Part shown: positions 45,834 to 54,527 of the stretch, one piece after another
Layout of the letters: every line of letters begins with the position of its first letter
How positions within the stretch are numbered: position 1 is the first letter of the stretch
Assembly: GCF_000814765.1 (NCBI RefSeq)
Contig: NZ_JWIC01000010.1
Location: 630,001-694,000 of the forward strand
Length of the DNA: 64,000 nt
Source: Pseudoalteromonas luteoviolacea
Lineage (GTDB): Bacteria > Pseudomonadota > Gammaproteobacteria > Enterobacterales > Alteromonadaceae
Reading direction: 5' to 3'
The notes under the pieces: generated by a model
What the model saw: the letters and a program-made list of their open reading frames with translations, nothing else
Databases searched by the model: none
What the model was told of the DNA's origin: nothing
Made by a program: the position numbers and the translations under genes

Positions 45834-46681
45834 TGCAATCTATCACTGAAATAAAGTCATTACGTAGCCAGATAAAAGCGTGGCGTCAGCAGGACCTCAG
45901 TATTGCATTTGTGCCAACCATGGGCAATTTGCATCAGGGGCACTTTTCGCTGGTTGAAAAAGCAAAAACCCTTGCAGACAAAGTGGTCGTGAGTATCTTC
46001 GTCAACCCAATGCAATTTGGTAAAAATGAAGACTTAGACAGCTACCCCCGTACACTTGTTCAGGACAAGCAAGGGCTCGCAGAACTGGGTACCGATATTG
46101 TGTTTACGCCCAGTGTTGAAACCATTTATCCAAATGGCCTAGCCGCACAGAGCTTTGTGGATGTGCCCGGTGTTTCAGAGGGCTACTGCGGAGGCAGTCG
46201 CAGTGGCCACTTCCGCGGTGTTGCTACGGTTGTTACCAAACTGTTCAACTTAGTACAGCCTGATTTTGCTTGTTTTGGAGAGAAAGACTACCAACAACTC
46301 CAAGTCATTAAAACCATGGTTCATGACTTATCTATGCCGATTGAAATTATTGGTGTGCCCACGCAAAGAGAAGTCTCTGGACTGGCGATGAGCTCACGTA
46401 ATGGATACTTATCGGAGCAAGAAAAAGGCGTTGCAAAAGTCCTGTATCAAGTATTGTCCAAAACTGCTCAAGCGCTTGAAGCGGGTGAACGAGATTTTGT
46501 AACTCTTGAAGCACACGCCAAAGCAGAACTTGAAAAAGCGGGCCTGAAGCCGGATTATTTCTCCGTCGCACACAGGTTCACACTTCAACCACCAACACCA
46601 AGTGACAGTGACTTTGTTATTTTAGCAGCTGCATTTTTAGGTAGTGTTAGGCTCATAGACAATATGCAAGTCGGTCAATAA
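45833..46681 (+). CDS. panC: Pantothenate synthetase
   Basis: 282 residues. Nucleotide-binding HxGH: PTMGNLHQGHFSLV (~25-38). Substrate block: FGEKDYQQLQVI; KMSKS-like AMSSRNGYLS. It condenses pantoate and beta-alanine with ATP. Last gene of the pcnB-folK-panB-panC run. Confidence 0.97.
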   Translation: MQSITEIKSLRSQIKAWRQQDLSIAFVPTMGNLHQGHFSLVEKAKTLADKVVVSIFVNPMQFGKNEDLDSYPRTLVQDKQGLAELGTDIVFTPSVETIYPNGLAAQSFVDVPGVSEGYCGGSRSGHFRGVATVVTKLFNLVQPDFACFGEKDYQQLQVIKTMVHDLSMPIEIIGVPTQREVSGLAMSSRNGYLSEQEKGVAKVLYQVLSKTAQALEAGERDFVTLEAHAKAELEKAGLKPDYFSVAHRFTLQPPTPSDSDFVILAAAFLGSVRLIDNMQVGQ

Positions 46682-46693
46682 CATTACTGTGCG

Positions 46694-46718
46694 AAAGCGC
46701 TCATTGTGGGCGCTTTTA
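46694..46718 (+). terminator. Terminator-like hairpin after panC
   Basis: AAAGCGC/GCGCTTT stem with a 9-base loop and a short T-run (TTTTAAC). Confidence 0.55.
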
Positions 46719-46866
46719 ACAGCTCTCTCTCCAACCTGCACGCATCACCAAGCTCAATGATGAATACTTAACACAGAGCATTTTGTAAAAATATGCTAAA
46801 TTTAATCTGTATAAAAGATTAAAATAAGACATCTTACTCTCTATCTGCTGACTAATAGGAACGACT

Positions 46867-47103
46867 ATGAGATTTGCGCTGCCCCTTTTATTGCTTGGTT
46901 TAGTTGCTTGTAGTAATCAACAAAATTCACCTGAACTCACGCAATGTGCTCAACAGAATTTTCAATGTGAACAAAACTGCTCAATGAGCTCGACTGAGCA
47001 AACGATGACAAGGCAGATATGTAATGGCGAATGTGTTGAAAAATACAATGCCTGCAAAGCACAAGCGGAAGAACTGACAAAAATAAGTAATGCGCAGTAT
47101 TAA
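46867..47103 (+). CDS. Small cysteine-rich lipoprotein
   Basis: 78 residues: a lipoprotein signal with lipobox LVAC (Cys15) followed by a short polar domain with six further cysteines (CAQQNFQCEQNC ... CNGECVEKYNAC) spaced as if to form disulfides. Function unknown. Single gene with its own terminator. Confidence 0.75.
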   Translation: MRFALPLLLLGLVACSNQQNSPELTQCAQQNFQCEQNCSMSSTEQTMTRQICNGECVEKYNACKAQAEELTKISNAQY

Positions 47104-47140
47104 ATAAATGGATTCAAATCAGATGTGTCATTATCAATAA

Positions 47141-47167
47141 AAAAAGCCGCTCAAGGAGCGGCTTTTT
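47141..47167. terminator. Bidirectional terminator, lipoprotein/pstS
   Basis: The 12-bp stem AAAAAGCCGCTC/GAGCGGCTTTTT has a 3-base loop, between convergent genes. Confidence 0.9.
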
Positions 47168-47184
47168 ACGTATATTTTTCAAAC

Positions 47185-48153
47185 TTAAAGTAGGCCTAGC
47201 TTCTTAAGCTCACGATTTGCCATTTTGCTTGTTAATGGTACATACCCATCTTTTTCTACAATCTTTTGACCTTCTTTAGAAAGTACCATTTTCAAGAATT
47301 CAGCTTCGATTGGAGAAAGCGGTTTATTTGGGTGTTTGTTCACATAAACATATAGGAAACGTGATAGTGGGTATTTACCAGTTGCCACATTTTCTAACGT
47401 TGCGTCTACGAAGTTATCGCCTTTTTTCGCCAGTGGAACAGTACGAACACCAGACGTTTTGTAACCGATACCTGAGTAACCAATTGCGTTTACAGATGAA
47501 GAAATTGACTGTACAACAGAAGCAGAACCAGGTTGCTCGTTTACATTATTTCTGAAGTCACCTTTACACAAGGCTTTTTTCTTAAAGTAGCCATATGTAC
47601 CAGATACTGAGTTACGACCATATAATTGAATATCTTTTGCAGCCCACGGACCATTTAGACCTACGTCGCTCCAACGATCAACTTGCTTATCTCCACCACA
47701 CTTACGTGTTGAAGAGAAAATTGAATCTACTTGGTCAATACGCAGACCTTTAATCGGGTTATCTTTATGGACAAAAACAGCTAGCGCATCAATCGCTACA
47801 CGAACCTCTGTCGGCTTGTAACCATAGCGCTTTTCGAACGCTTCAACTTCTTTTGATTTCATCTTACGACTCATTGGGCCGAAGTTTGCAGTTGCTTCTG
47901 TTAAAGCTGGCGGCGCAGTAGAAGAGCCAGCCGCTTGAATTTGAATATTCACGTTAGGGTAAATACGCTTATATTCTTCTGCCCAAAACGTCATCATGTT
48001 TGCTAACGTATCTGAACCCACAGATGAAAAGTTACCTGAAATACCGCTGGTCTTGTTGTACTCTTGTAGGTTTTTATCAAGCGCTGATACTTGCGTTGAT
48101 ACCAATGTTGTTACAGCCACACCCATTGCGGCAACTAAGCTTTTAAATTTCAT
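47185..48153 (-). CDS. pstS: PstS-type phosphate-binding protein
   Basis: 322 residues from the ATG at 48153 (GGAGTG upstream). The signal peptide ends near TQVSA (~25). Phosphate-binding features are SSVGSDTLANMM (~42-53), QAAGSSTAPPAL and NSVSGTYGYFKKK. Two cysteines (~CGGDK, ~ALCKG) may pair. It is a periplasmic phosphate receptor. Four in-register 11-bp PhoB repeats lie upstream, overlapping the phoR 3' end. No pstC, pstA or pstB is in the window, so the permease must be elsewhere. Confidence 0.92.
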   Translation of the reverse strand: MKFKSLVAAMGVAVTTLVSTQVSALDKNLQEYNKTSGISGNFSSVGSDTLANMMTFWAEEYKRIYPNVNIQIQAAGSSTAPPALTEATANFGPMSRKMKSKEVEAFEKRYGYKPTEVRVAIDALAVFVHKDNPIKGLRIDQVDSIFSSTRKCGGDKQVDRWSDVGLNGPWAAKDIQLYGRNSVSGTYGYFKKKALCKGDFRNNVNEQPGSASVVQSISSSVNAIGYSGIGYKTSGVRTVPLAKKGDNFVDATLENVATGKYPLSRFLYVYVNKHPNKPLSPIEAEFLKMVLSKEGQKIVEKDGYVPLTSKMANRELKKLGLL

Positions 48154-48207
48154 TGGGGTCACTCCGATTGTTCGTCCCATTTGATTACCTGATGCTCATT
48201 GTGCGCT

Positions 48208-48251
48208 CAGTTAATGACAATAAAATTACTCTTAAATGACACTTTTATGAC
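48208..48251 (-). promoter_or_regulatory. Pho box array upstream of pstS
   Basis: On the minus strand, four consecutive 11-base units: GTCATAAAAGT, GTCATTTAAGA, GTAATTTTATT, GTCATTAACTG. This is the PhoB direct-repeat pattern (11-bp period). The array starts inside the last codons of phoR and ends 55 bases before the pstS start codon. Confidence 0.8.
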
Positions 48252-49560
48252 TTTCCGGCGGTGTCATAAAAATGCGTTTTTCTTTCGGGAAGGAGAATGA
48301 AAAACACGACCCCTCACCCAATGTACTGTTAATTTCCAGATGAGAATCATGGCGACTAAGTACATGTTTTGTGATCGCCAAACCCAATCCTGAACCACCG
48401 GTTTTCCGGCTTCTCGCTTTATCTACACGATAGAAGCGTTCAGTTAAACGGTTAATGTGCTCTGGCGCTATGCCATCACCATTATCAGTCACAGCAAAAG
48501 CAGGGCTCTCACCTTCCAAATACCACCTAACTAAAATCTTCCCATTAGGTTTAGTATAGTGGACAGCATTAAATACTAAATTTGAAAAAGCACTGCGCAA
48601 CTCATCGATACATCCTTTGATATCCAAAGTGTCGTCTATATCGAATTCAATTTCATGATGCTTATCTTGGTTGAGAGAAAGCGCTTCCGTTTGGATCAAT
48701 TGCAGCATATTAGGCACATTCACGGCTTTATCGTTGCCCTGATCCCTGTCCCCTTCAATGCGAGATAAAGACAGTAGTTGATTCACCAAACTGTCCATGC
48801 GTTTACACTGTTCGATCATGGTCAAATGTGCCTTCTGCCACATAGCGGGCGGCGGCATATTGTCGCCTTCCATCATCTCAAGATAACCCGTTACCACAGT
48901 CAAAGGTGTGCGAAGTTCATGGGACACATTAGCAACAAAATCTTTGCGCATTTGCTCAAGTTTTTTAAGTCTTGAAATATCACGCACAACCATCATCAGC
49001 TGCTCTGCATATGGCATGACACGAAACTCCAATACCCGCTCATCGTTGTGCCCGCTTTCAAGTTCTAGTGGATCCGTAAAATCATGATCTTGCATATACT
49101 TCACAAACTTGGGATCACGGATCAAATTATCCAAGCGCTGGCCATGATCTGTCGGCCACTGCAGCCCTAAGATCTTAAGTGCCAACTGATTACACCAGAT
49201 AATACTCAGATCCTGCTGCATCACAATCACCGCATCAGGCACCGCTTCCGCGCCTTCACGGAAACGACGGATCAACGCAGCCAGTTCATTGCGCTTTTTA
49301 CGATTGCGATGCTGAAGGTGATAGATCCCCTCAAAAATTTGTTCCCACGCGCCAGATCCCTCAGGCGGATTAAAACTACGTTGATTGATCAACCAATCAC
49401 TCAGCTTGTACAGTTGTTTAAAATGCCAAAATAAAAGTACTGAAGCACCCAAAAACAACAATATAAATGGCGCACCAAGCAAAATTCCGATGAGGGTTAA
49501 TGGCAGAAAATACAAAAACAGGCGTTTTAATAACGCCTGTTTATCAATCACTCTATACAT
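48232..49560 (-). CDS. phoR: Phosphate regulon sensor histidine kinase PhoR
   Basis: 442 residues. Two N-terminal membrane helices (~12-45) are followed by a PAS domain (~100-195). HisKA has His214 (FVANVSHELRTPL), and HATPase has FSNLVFNAVHYTKPNG (N box) and SGLGLAITKHV (G2 box). It phosphorylates PhoB when phosphate is scarce. It lies 61 bases downstream of phoB. The pstS Pho box starts inside its 3' end. Confidence 0.96.
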   Translation of the reverse strand: MYRVIDKQALLKRLFLYFLPLTLIGILLGAPFILLFLGASVLLFWHFKQLYKLSDWLINQRSFNPPEGSGAWEQIFEGIYHLQHRNRKKRNELAALIRRFREGAEAVPDAVIVMQQDLSIIWCNQLALKILGLQWPTDHGQRLDNLIRDPKFVKYMQDHDFTDPLELESGHNDERVLEFRVMPYAEQLMMVVRDISRLKKLEQMRKDFVANVSHELRTPLTVVTGYLEMMEGDNMPPPAMWQKAHLTMIEQCKRMDSLVNQLLSLSRIEGDRDQGNDKAVNVPNMLQLIQTEALSLNQDKHHEIEFDIDDTLDIKGCIDELRSAFSNLVFNAVHYTKPNGKILVRWYLEGESPAFAVTDNGDGIAPEHINRLTERFYRVDKARSRKTGGSGLGLAITKHVLSRHDSHLEINSTLGEGSCFSFSFPKEKRIFMTPPESHKSVI

Positions 49561-49621
49561 ATAAAATGATCCTAAAGATTAAGCGCTAGGATAACGCTAC
49601 CACAGCGCATAAATTAATGCT

Positions 49622-50317
49622 TTATACTTTACTTGAAAAACGATAACCCGCACCACGAACGGTTTGGACTAACCTATCGTGACCAAGTGGTGCAATCGCT
49701 TTTCTTAGACGACGAATATGTACATCAACCGTGCGGTCTTCAACATACACATTAGTGCCCCATACATGATCTAGCAACTGTTCACGACTATAAACACGTT
49801 CAGGGTGAGTCATAAAGAAGTGTAACAGCCTAAACTCAGTCGGACCCATTTCTAACTCGTTACCTGCAGAGGTAACACGATGTGAAATCGGATCTAACCT
49901 TAAACCATGTACCTCTATCGCTTCTTCTAGCGATGTAGGAGATACACGGCGCATTACCGCCTTAATTCTCGCCATAAGCTCCTTTGGAGAAAAAGGCTTA
50001 GTCACGTAGTCATCTGCACCTACTTCTAATCCTTTAACTTTGTCTTCCTCTTCACCACGCGCTGTTAGCATGATGATGGGGATCTGACGAGTATACTCAC
50101 TTTGCTTAAATTTTTTCGCAATTTGGATACCGCTACCGCCAGGTAACATCCAATCTAGGAGCACCATATCCGGGTATGGCTCTACCATGGCTGCAATCGC
50201 TGAATCATAGTCTTCCGCTTCAATTGCTTGAAAGCCATTCTGTTCTAACACAAACACCAACATTTCTCTGATTGGTGCTTCGTCATCAACTACTAGTACT
50301 CTACGTGACATTCCCAT
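49622..50317 (-). CDS. phoB: Phosphate regulon response regulator PhoB
   Basis: 231 residues from the ATG at 50317 (AAGAGA upstream); an in-frame ATG two codons later gives an N-terminus aligning with E. coli PhoB and remains possible. The receiver has Asp55 (MVLLDWMLPG) and the C-terminus is an OmpR-type winged helix (RTVDVHIRRLRKAI). It binds Pho boxes. It is itself preceded by a Pho box at 50352-50380, implying autoregulation. Confidence 0.97.
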   Translation of the reverse strand: MGMSRRVLVVDDEAPIREMLVFVLEQNGFQAIEAEDYDSAIAAMVEPYPDMVLLDWMLPGGSGIQIAKKFKQSEYTRQIPIIMLTARGEEEDKVKGLEVGADDYVTKPFSPKELMARIKAVMRRVSPTSLEEAIEVHGLRLDPISHRVTSAGNELEMGPTEFRLLHFFMTHPERVYSREQLLDHVWGTNVYVEDRTVDVHIRRLRKAIAPLGHDRLVQTVRGAGYRFSSKV

Positions 50318-50351
50318 TTATCTCTTACGTTACCGAAGTCGGTTTCATTAT

Positions 50352-50380
50352 TATGACTAAGTATGACAGTTTTATGAAAG
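50352..50380 (-). promoter_or_regulatory. Pho box upstream of phoB
   Basis: On the minus strand, CTTTCATAAAACTGTCATA followed by CTTAGTCATAA: three CATA half-sites spaced 10-11 bp, close to the CTGTCATA-type PhoB consensus, 35-63 bases before the phoB start. Confidence 0.8.
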
Positions 50381-50533
50381 TTTACCTGATAATATAACGT
50401 TAATGCATTTATCAGGAACATAGTTTCAATAAGTTAGATACAATTTGTTCCTATTTTATCTGCATTTAACGTCACTTAGCATCGAATAATGGTGTTTTTT
50501 TCGCAACAAATATTTAGATTAAAAAATTATGAA

Positions 50534-50833
50534 GATCGTGTCATTTCGCAGGGATCATTATTTTCCTAAGTCTGCCGCTATGAGATCACTTTCTTACCTA
50601 GTAGATCCTTTGAGGATCAGATCTATACGTACTGAAACGGCAAGTTCTTATATTGGGTAATACTAAGTGATTGATCTTTTGAAAATCAGCCACACACAAT
50701 GCGCAAAATAGTACTCATAATTAAGATCAAGCACTGTTCAAGTTGGTAAAAAATCGATCCCGCCAAGAGATCGTTAGTAAATTAATGATCCAGACGTGCT
50801 CGGTTAGTAAAAATACGATCCCATCCCCTGATC
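50534..50833. other. GATC-dense locus with iteron-like repeats
   Basis: Thirteen GATC sites start at 50534, 50553, 50584, 50604, 50615, 50620, 50673, 50725, 50756, 50769, 50787, 50817 and 50830; about one is expected in 300 bases. Three direct repeats begin at 50742, 50773 and 50803, each with GATC 14 bases in. Fully non-coding. It resembles origin or SeqA-target DNA, but no consensus DnaA box (TTATCCACA) is present. Confidence 0.7.
50742..50822 (+). repeat. Three 20-bp direct repeats with a 30-31 bp period
   Basis: GTTGGTAAAAAATCGATCCC (50742), GTTAGTAAATTAATGATCCA (50773) and GTTAGTAAAAATACGATCCC (50803). The GATC is at the same offset in each. A weaker fourth unit may start at 50711 with its GATC at 50725, 31 bases earlier. 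Confidence 0.75.
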
Positions 50834-50882
50834 AATCAGTTTAATGACTTCACCATTAACATAACCCATATATCCAACGCGA

Positions 50883-50910
50883 AAAAAAAGCCCCTTATGG
50901 GGCTTTTCTT
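50883..50910 (-). terminator. Intrinsic terminator of fba
   Basis: On the minus strand, AAAAGCCCC-ATAA-GGGGCTTTT followed by a T-run, just after the fba stop codon. Confidence 0.9.
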
Positions 50911-50927
50911 ACGTGTGATTACACGAA

Positions 50928-51992
50928 TTACTTCACTTTAGGTGCAAGTTCACCAGAAAGGTATTTAACATGCATATCATCTAAAGAGATTGGCTTGATG
51001 TTAGCAGCTTGACCAGCTGTACCAAACGCTTCATAGCGCGCAATACAAATCTCAGTCATTGCTTTTGTCGCTTCAGCTAGATATTTACGAGGGTCAAAGT
51101 TCGCTGGGTTATGCGCCAAGTGACGACGAATTGCCCCCGTTGCAGCTAGGCGTAAATCTGTATCGATGTTGACTTTACGCACACCGTGCTTGATACCTTC
51201 AACGATTTGCTCAACTGGCACACCATAAGTTTCAGGGATCTCACCACCAAACTCGTTGATTACGGCAAGCCACTCTTGAGGTACAGATGAAGAACCATGC
51301 ATAACTAAGTGCGTATCAGGAATGCGTGCGTGGATCTCTTTAATGCGGTTAATCGCAAGAATATCACCTGTAGGTGGGCGAGTGAATTTATATGCACCGT
51401 GCGATGTACCACAGGCAATCGCTAAGGCATCAACACCGGTTTTCTTAACAAAGTCAGCAGCCTCTTCTGGATCAGTAAGTAATTGGTCTTGCGTTAACTT
51501 GCCTACCGCACCAATGCCGTCTTCTTCGCCTGCTTCACCAGTCTCTAGTGAACCTAGTACACCTAGCTCACCTTCTACCGATACACCACATGCGTGCGCC
51601 ATCTCCACAGTGCGACGAGTAACATCCACATTGTATTCGTAAGTCGATGGTGTTTTACCATCATCAAGCAAAGAACCATCCATCATAACCGATGAAAAGC
51701 CTAATTGAATTGAACGCTGACACACAGCAGGAGAGGTGCCGTGGTCTTGGTGCATAACAACAGGAATATGTGGCCATTCTTCAACAGCAGCTAAAATCAT
51801 ATGGCGAATAAAAGGGGCACCAGCATAGTTTCTAGCACCAGCTGAGCCTTGTACAATTACTGGGCTGTTTGTTTTATCAGCCGCTTCCATAATCGCACGC
51901 ATTTGCTCTTGGTTATTCACATTAAAGGCAGGAACGCCGTATCCATTCTCGGCCGCATGATCGAGAAGTTGACGCATACTGATTAAAGCCAT
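50928..51992 (-). CDS. fba: Class II fructose-bisphosphate aldolase
   Basis: 354 residues from the ATG at 51992 (GGAG nine bases upstream); a TTG at 52007 is less likely. Zinc ligands are seen in VVMHQDHGTSP (~80-90), EGELGVLGS and LVMHGSSSVP. The length and sequence fit the long class IIB type found in Pseudomonas rather than E. coli FbaA. It cleaves FBP to GAP and DHAP. Last gene of epd-pgk-fba, separated from pgk by a hairpin-rich spacer. Confidence 0.95.
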   Translation of the reverse strand: MALISMRQLLDHAAENGYGVPAFNVNNQEQMRAIMEAADKTNSPVIVQGSAGARNYAGAPFIRHMILAAVEEWPHIPVVMHQDHGTSPAVCQRSIQLGFSSVMMDGSLLDDGKTPSTYEYNVDVTRRTVEMAHACGVSVEGELGVLGSLETGEAGEEDGIGAVGKLTQDQLLTDPEEAADFVKKTGVDALAIACGTSHGAYKFTRPPTGDILAINRIKEIHARIPDTHLVMHGSSSVPQEWLAVINEFGGEIPETYGVPVEQIVEGIKHGVRKVNIDTDLRLAATGAIRRHLAHNPANFDPRKYLAEATKAMTEICIARYEAFGTAGQAANIKPISLDDMHVKYLSGELAPKVK

Positions 51993-52070
51993 ATTGCTTT
52001 TCTCCAATTTTTGATAGCACTTAGCTATCTATTTGAACGGGGTAGATTTAGTTTGGTTGCATGACAACCG

Positions 52071-52113
52071 CTATTAATCTAAACAAAGAGTGAGAGAGTG
52101 TTTAGATTAATAG
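52071..52113. repeat. 15-bp perfect inverted repeat between pgk and fba
   Basis: CTATTAATCTAAACA (52071-52085) and TGTTTAGATTAATAG (52099-52113), with a 13-base loop. On the mRNA this is a stable AU-rich stem. GC-rich hairpin arms (GGAGGC/GCCTCC, 52116-52134) lie next to it. Probably an mRNA processing or stabilising element. Confidence 0.7.
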
Positions 52114-52142
52114 TTGGAGGCCAAAAAAGCCTCCTTAAATTT

Positions 52143-53321
52143 TTATGCTTTTGCTCTTTGCTCTAGCATATCAACTGCCGGTAGCTTTTTACCTTCTAAG
52201 AATTCAAGGAAAGCACCACCACCTGTTGAGATATACGATATTTCATCACCAACGCCATACTTATCAATCGCAGCGAGTGTGTCACCACCACCAGCAATCG
52301 AAAATGCTTTAGACTTGGCAATTGCATGTGCAATGGCTTCTGTACCATTACCAAATTGATCAAACTCAAAAACACCCACTGGTCCATTCCATACCACAGT
52401 GCCCGCTTGCTCGATGATTTTAGCTAGCTCATTTGCTGTGTTAGGGCCAATATCAAAAATCATGTCATCGCTTTCAACTTCAGAAGCATCTTTAATAACG
52501 GCAACCGCTGTTTCTGAGAACTCTTTGCCCACAACAACATCAGTAGGCACTGGAATATCACCATCATTAGCTTGTGCTGCAGCACTGAGCTTTTGTGCTT
52601 CTGGAATTAGCTCCTCTTCATACAGAGACTTACCTACTGGATTACCTGAAGCTGCAATAAATGTATTTGCAATACCACCACCGGTTACCAGCTGATCAAC
52701 CACTGTTGACAGTGAATCAAGGACCGTTAATTTAGTGGATACTTTAGAGCCACCAACAATTGCGACTAATGGACGAGCAGGGTTATCTAACGCTTTACCC
52801 AGTGCATCCAGCTCCGCCGCTAACAATGGACCTGCACATGCAACATCGGCATATAAGCCCACACCATGTGTTGAAGCTTGCGCTCGGTGTGCAGTACCAA
52901 ATGCATCCATTACATAGATATCACACAGTGCAGCTAGCTGCTTTGAAAGTGCTTCGTCGTTTTTCTTCTCACCTTTATTAAAGCGTACATTTTCAAAAAC
53001 AACCACTTCGTTATCAGCAACTTCAACGCCATCAAGGTAATCTGTAACAAGTCTTACGTTTTGATCCAGTACATCATTTAGGTAATCAACAACTGGCTGA
53101 AGTGAATACTGAGCATCGTATTCCCCTTCCGTTGGGCGACCTAGGTGCGACATCACCATTACTTTAGCGCCTTTTTCTAGGGCTAACTTAATGGTAGGCA
53201 AAGATGCTTTAATGCGTGCATCTGACGTCACTTTTGCGTCTTTCACTGGCACGTTCAAATCTTCACGTATCAGTACGCGTTTGCCGTTTAAATCTAAATC
53301 CGCCATCTTGATGACTGACAT
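52143..53321 (-). CDS. pgk: Phosphoglycerate kinase
   Basis: 392 residues from the ATG at 53321 (AAGGAG six bases upstream; the ATG at 53327 directly abuts that site). Signatures: RVLIREDLNVPVKD (~16-29), HLGRPTEGEYD, VAIVGGSKVSTK and the nucleotide-binding GGGDTLAAIDKYG. It makes ATP from 1,3-bisphosphoglycerate. Between epd and fba. Confidence 0.97.
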   Translation of the reverse strand: MSVIKMADLDLNGKRVLIREDLNVPVKDAKVTSDARIKASLPTIKLALEKGAKVMVMSHLGRPTEGEYDAQYSLQPVVDYLNDVLDQNVRLVTDYLDGVEVADNEVVVFENVRFNKGEKKNDEALSKQLAALCDIYVMDAFGTAHRAQASTHGVGLYADVACAGPLLAAELDALGKALDNPARPLVAIVGGSKVSTKLTVLDSLSTVVDQLVTGGGIANTFIAASGNPVGKSLYEEELIPEAQKLSAAAQANDGDIPVPTDVVVGKEFSETAVAVIKDASEVESDDMIFDIGPNTANELAKIIEQAGTVVWNGPVGVFEFDQFGNGTEAIAHAIAKSKAFSIAGGGDTLAAIDKYGVGDEISYISTGGGAFLEFLEGKKLPAVDMLEQRAKA

Positions 53322-53351
53322 GGACATCTCCTTAAAAGAACGATACTAAAA

Positions 53352-54365
53352 TTAAGAGGCTTTCATCATTGCCATTGCGGTGTCGAGCATACGGTTTGCA
53401 AACCCCCACTCGTTATCACACCAAACTAACACCTTTACCAAACGTTTATGGCTCACTCGGGTCTGGGTGCCATCAATAATACTGGAATGAGGATCATGAT
53501 TAAAATCCACCGATACTAAGGGTTCTTCGGTGTAATCTAATATCCCATGTAGCCTGCCAGTGGCAGCCTGCCCCAATACTTGATTAACTTGTTCTAACGT
53601 CACATCGCTTTGCAAAGATACGCTTAAGTCCATTGCGGTCACGTTAATTGTAGGTACTCTGACTGCAATTGCCTCAAAGCGACCATTAAATTTAGGTAAT
53701 ATGCGCTCAATACCACGCGCTAATTTTGTATCAACCGGTATAATCGATTGGCTCGCTGCGCGTGTACGCCTTAAGTCTTTATGGTATGCATCAATAACTT
53801 GTTGATCATGCATCGACGCATGAATGGTTGTAATTGCACCTGACTCAATACCAAAAGCATCATCTAATACTTTAATGACAGGAACAATACAGTTTGTTGT
53901 ACATGATCCGTTAGAGACTATGGTATGTGATGCTTTTAAATTATCGTCATTGATACCATACACAATGGTTTCATCAACATCCGCGTCTGCAGGATGAGAG
54001 AAAAGCACTTTTTTTGCACCCGCTGCAATGTGTGCAGCTGCGTGTTGCCGAGAGTGATAAACACCTGTACATTCTAACACGACGTCAATATCTAAGGCAT
54101 GCCATGGTAGATGGCTTGGGTCTGGTTCGTTAAAAATTTGAATTTGTTGTCCGGCGACTTCTAGATAGGGTTTATTCAGGTTGACTGGGAATGCGAAACG
54201 ACCATGAGAGGTGTCGTACTTCATTAAATGCGCGATCCCTTCAGGATCTGCCAACTCGTTGATAGCGACTATTTGAAATTCGTTGTGGCGCCCAGACTCA
54301 AAGAGGGCTCGGACAATATTGCGACCTATGCGACCAAAACCATTGATTGCCAGTTTGATTGTCAT
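53352..54365 (-). CDS. epd: Erythrose-4-phosphate dehydrogenase
   Basis: 337 residues of the GAPDH superfamily. NAD motif INGFGRIGRNIVRAL (~8-22), catalytic Cys155 (SNGSCTTNC). The Epd-type NELADPEGIAHLMKYDTSHG and TIHASMHDQQVIDAYHKDLR follow E. coli Epd closely and distinguish it from glycolytic GapA. It oxidises erythrose-4-phosphate for pyridoxal phosphate synthesis. First gene of the epd-pgk-fba run. Confidence 0.94.
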   Translation of the reverse strand: MTIKLAINGFGRIGRNIVRALFESGRHNEFQIVAINELADPEGIAHLMKYDTSHGRFAFPVNLNKPYLEVAGQQIQIFNEPDPSHLPWHALDIDVVLECTGVYHSRQHAAAHIAAGAKKVLFSHPADADVDETIVYGINDDNLKASHTIVSNGSCTTNCIVPVIKVLDDAFGIESGAITTIHASMHDQQVIDAYHKDLRRTRAASQSIIPVDTKLARGIERILPKFNGRFEAIAVRVPTINVTAMDLSVSLQSDVTLEQVNQVLGQAATGRLHGILDYTEEPLVSVDFNHDPHSSIIDGTQTRVSHKRLVKVLVWCDNEWGFANRMLDTAMAMMKAS

Positions 54366-54527
54366 TAATTAGAAGACCCATTTTCTACATGCAATAAAGA
54401 AGTAACTCAGACTCCTTTGTAAAGATGGCGCTATTGTAATCGACCTTGAACAAATGTGTAAGTGATATGCAAAAATTTTTCTTCATATGAGGCAAAGTGC
54501 CAAAAAAAGAATGTGAACTACGTAAAT

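Larger units (their letters stand above)
50318..50927. other. phoB-fba intergenic region, 610 bases
   Basis: No gene. It contains the phoB Pho box (50352-50380), a dense GATC cluster with repeats (50534-50833), and the fba terminator (50883-50910). The stretch 50381-50533 is AT-rich without clear signals. Confidence 0.7.

Noticed and set aside
50534..50833. Calling the GATC cluster the main chromosomal origin oriC
   Set aside because: There is no TTATCCACA-type DnaA box on either strand, and none of dnaA, dnaN, mnmG, mioC or rpmH is adjacent. I keep it as an unexplained origin-like locus.
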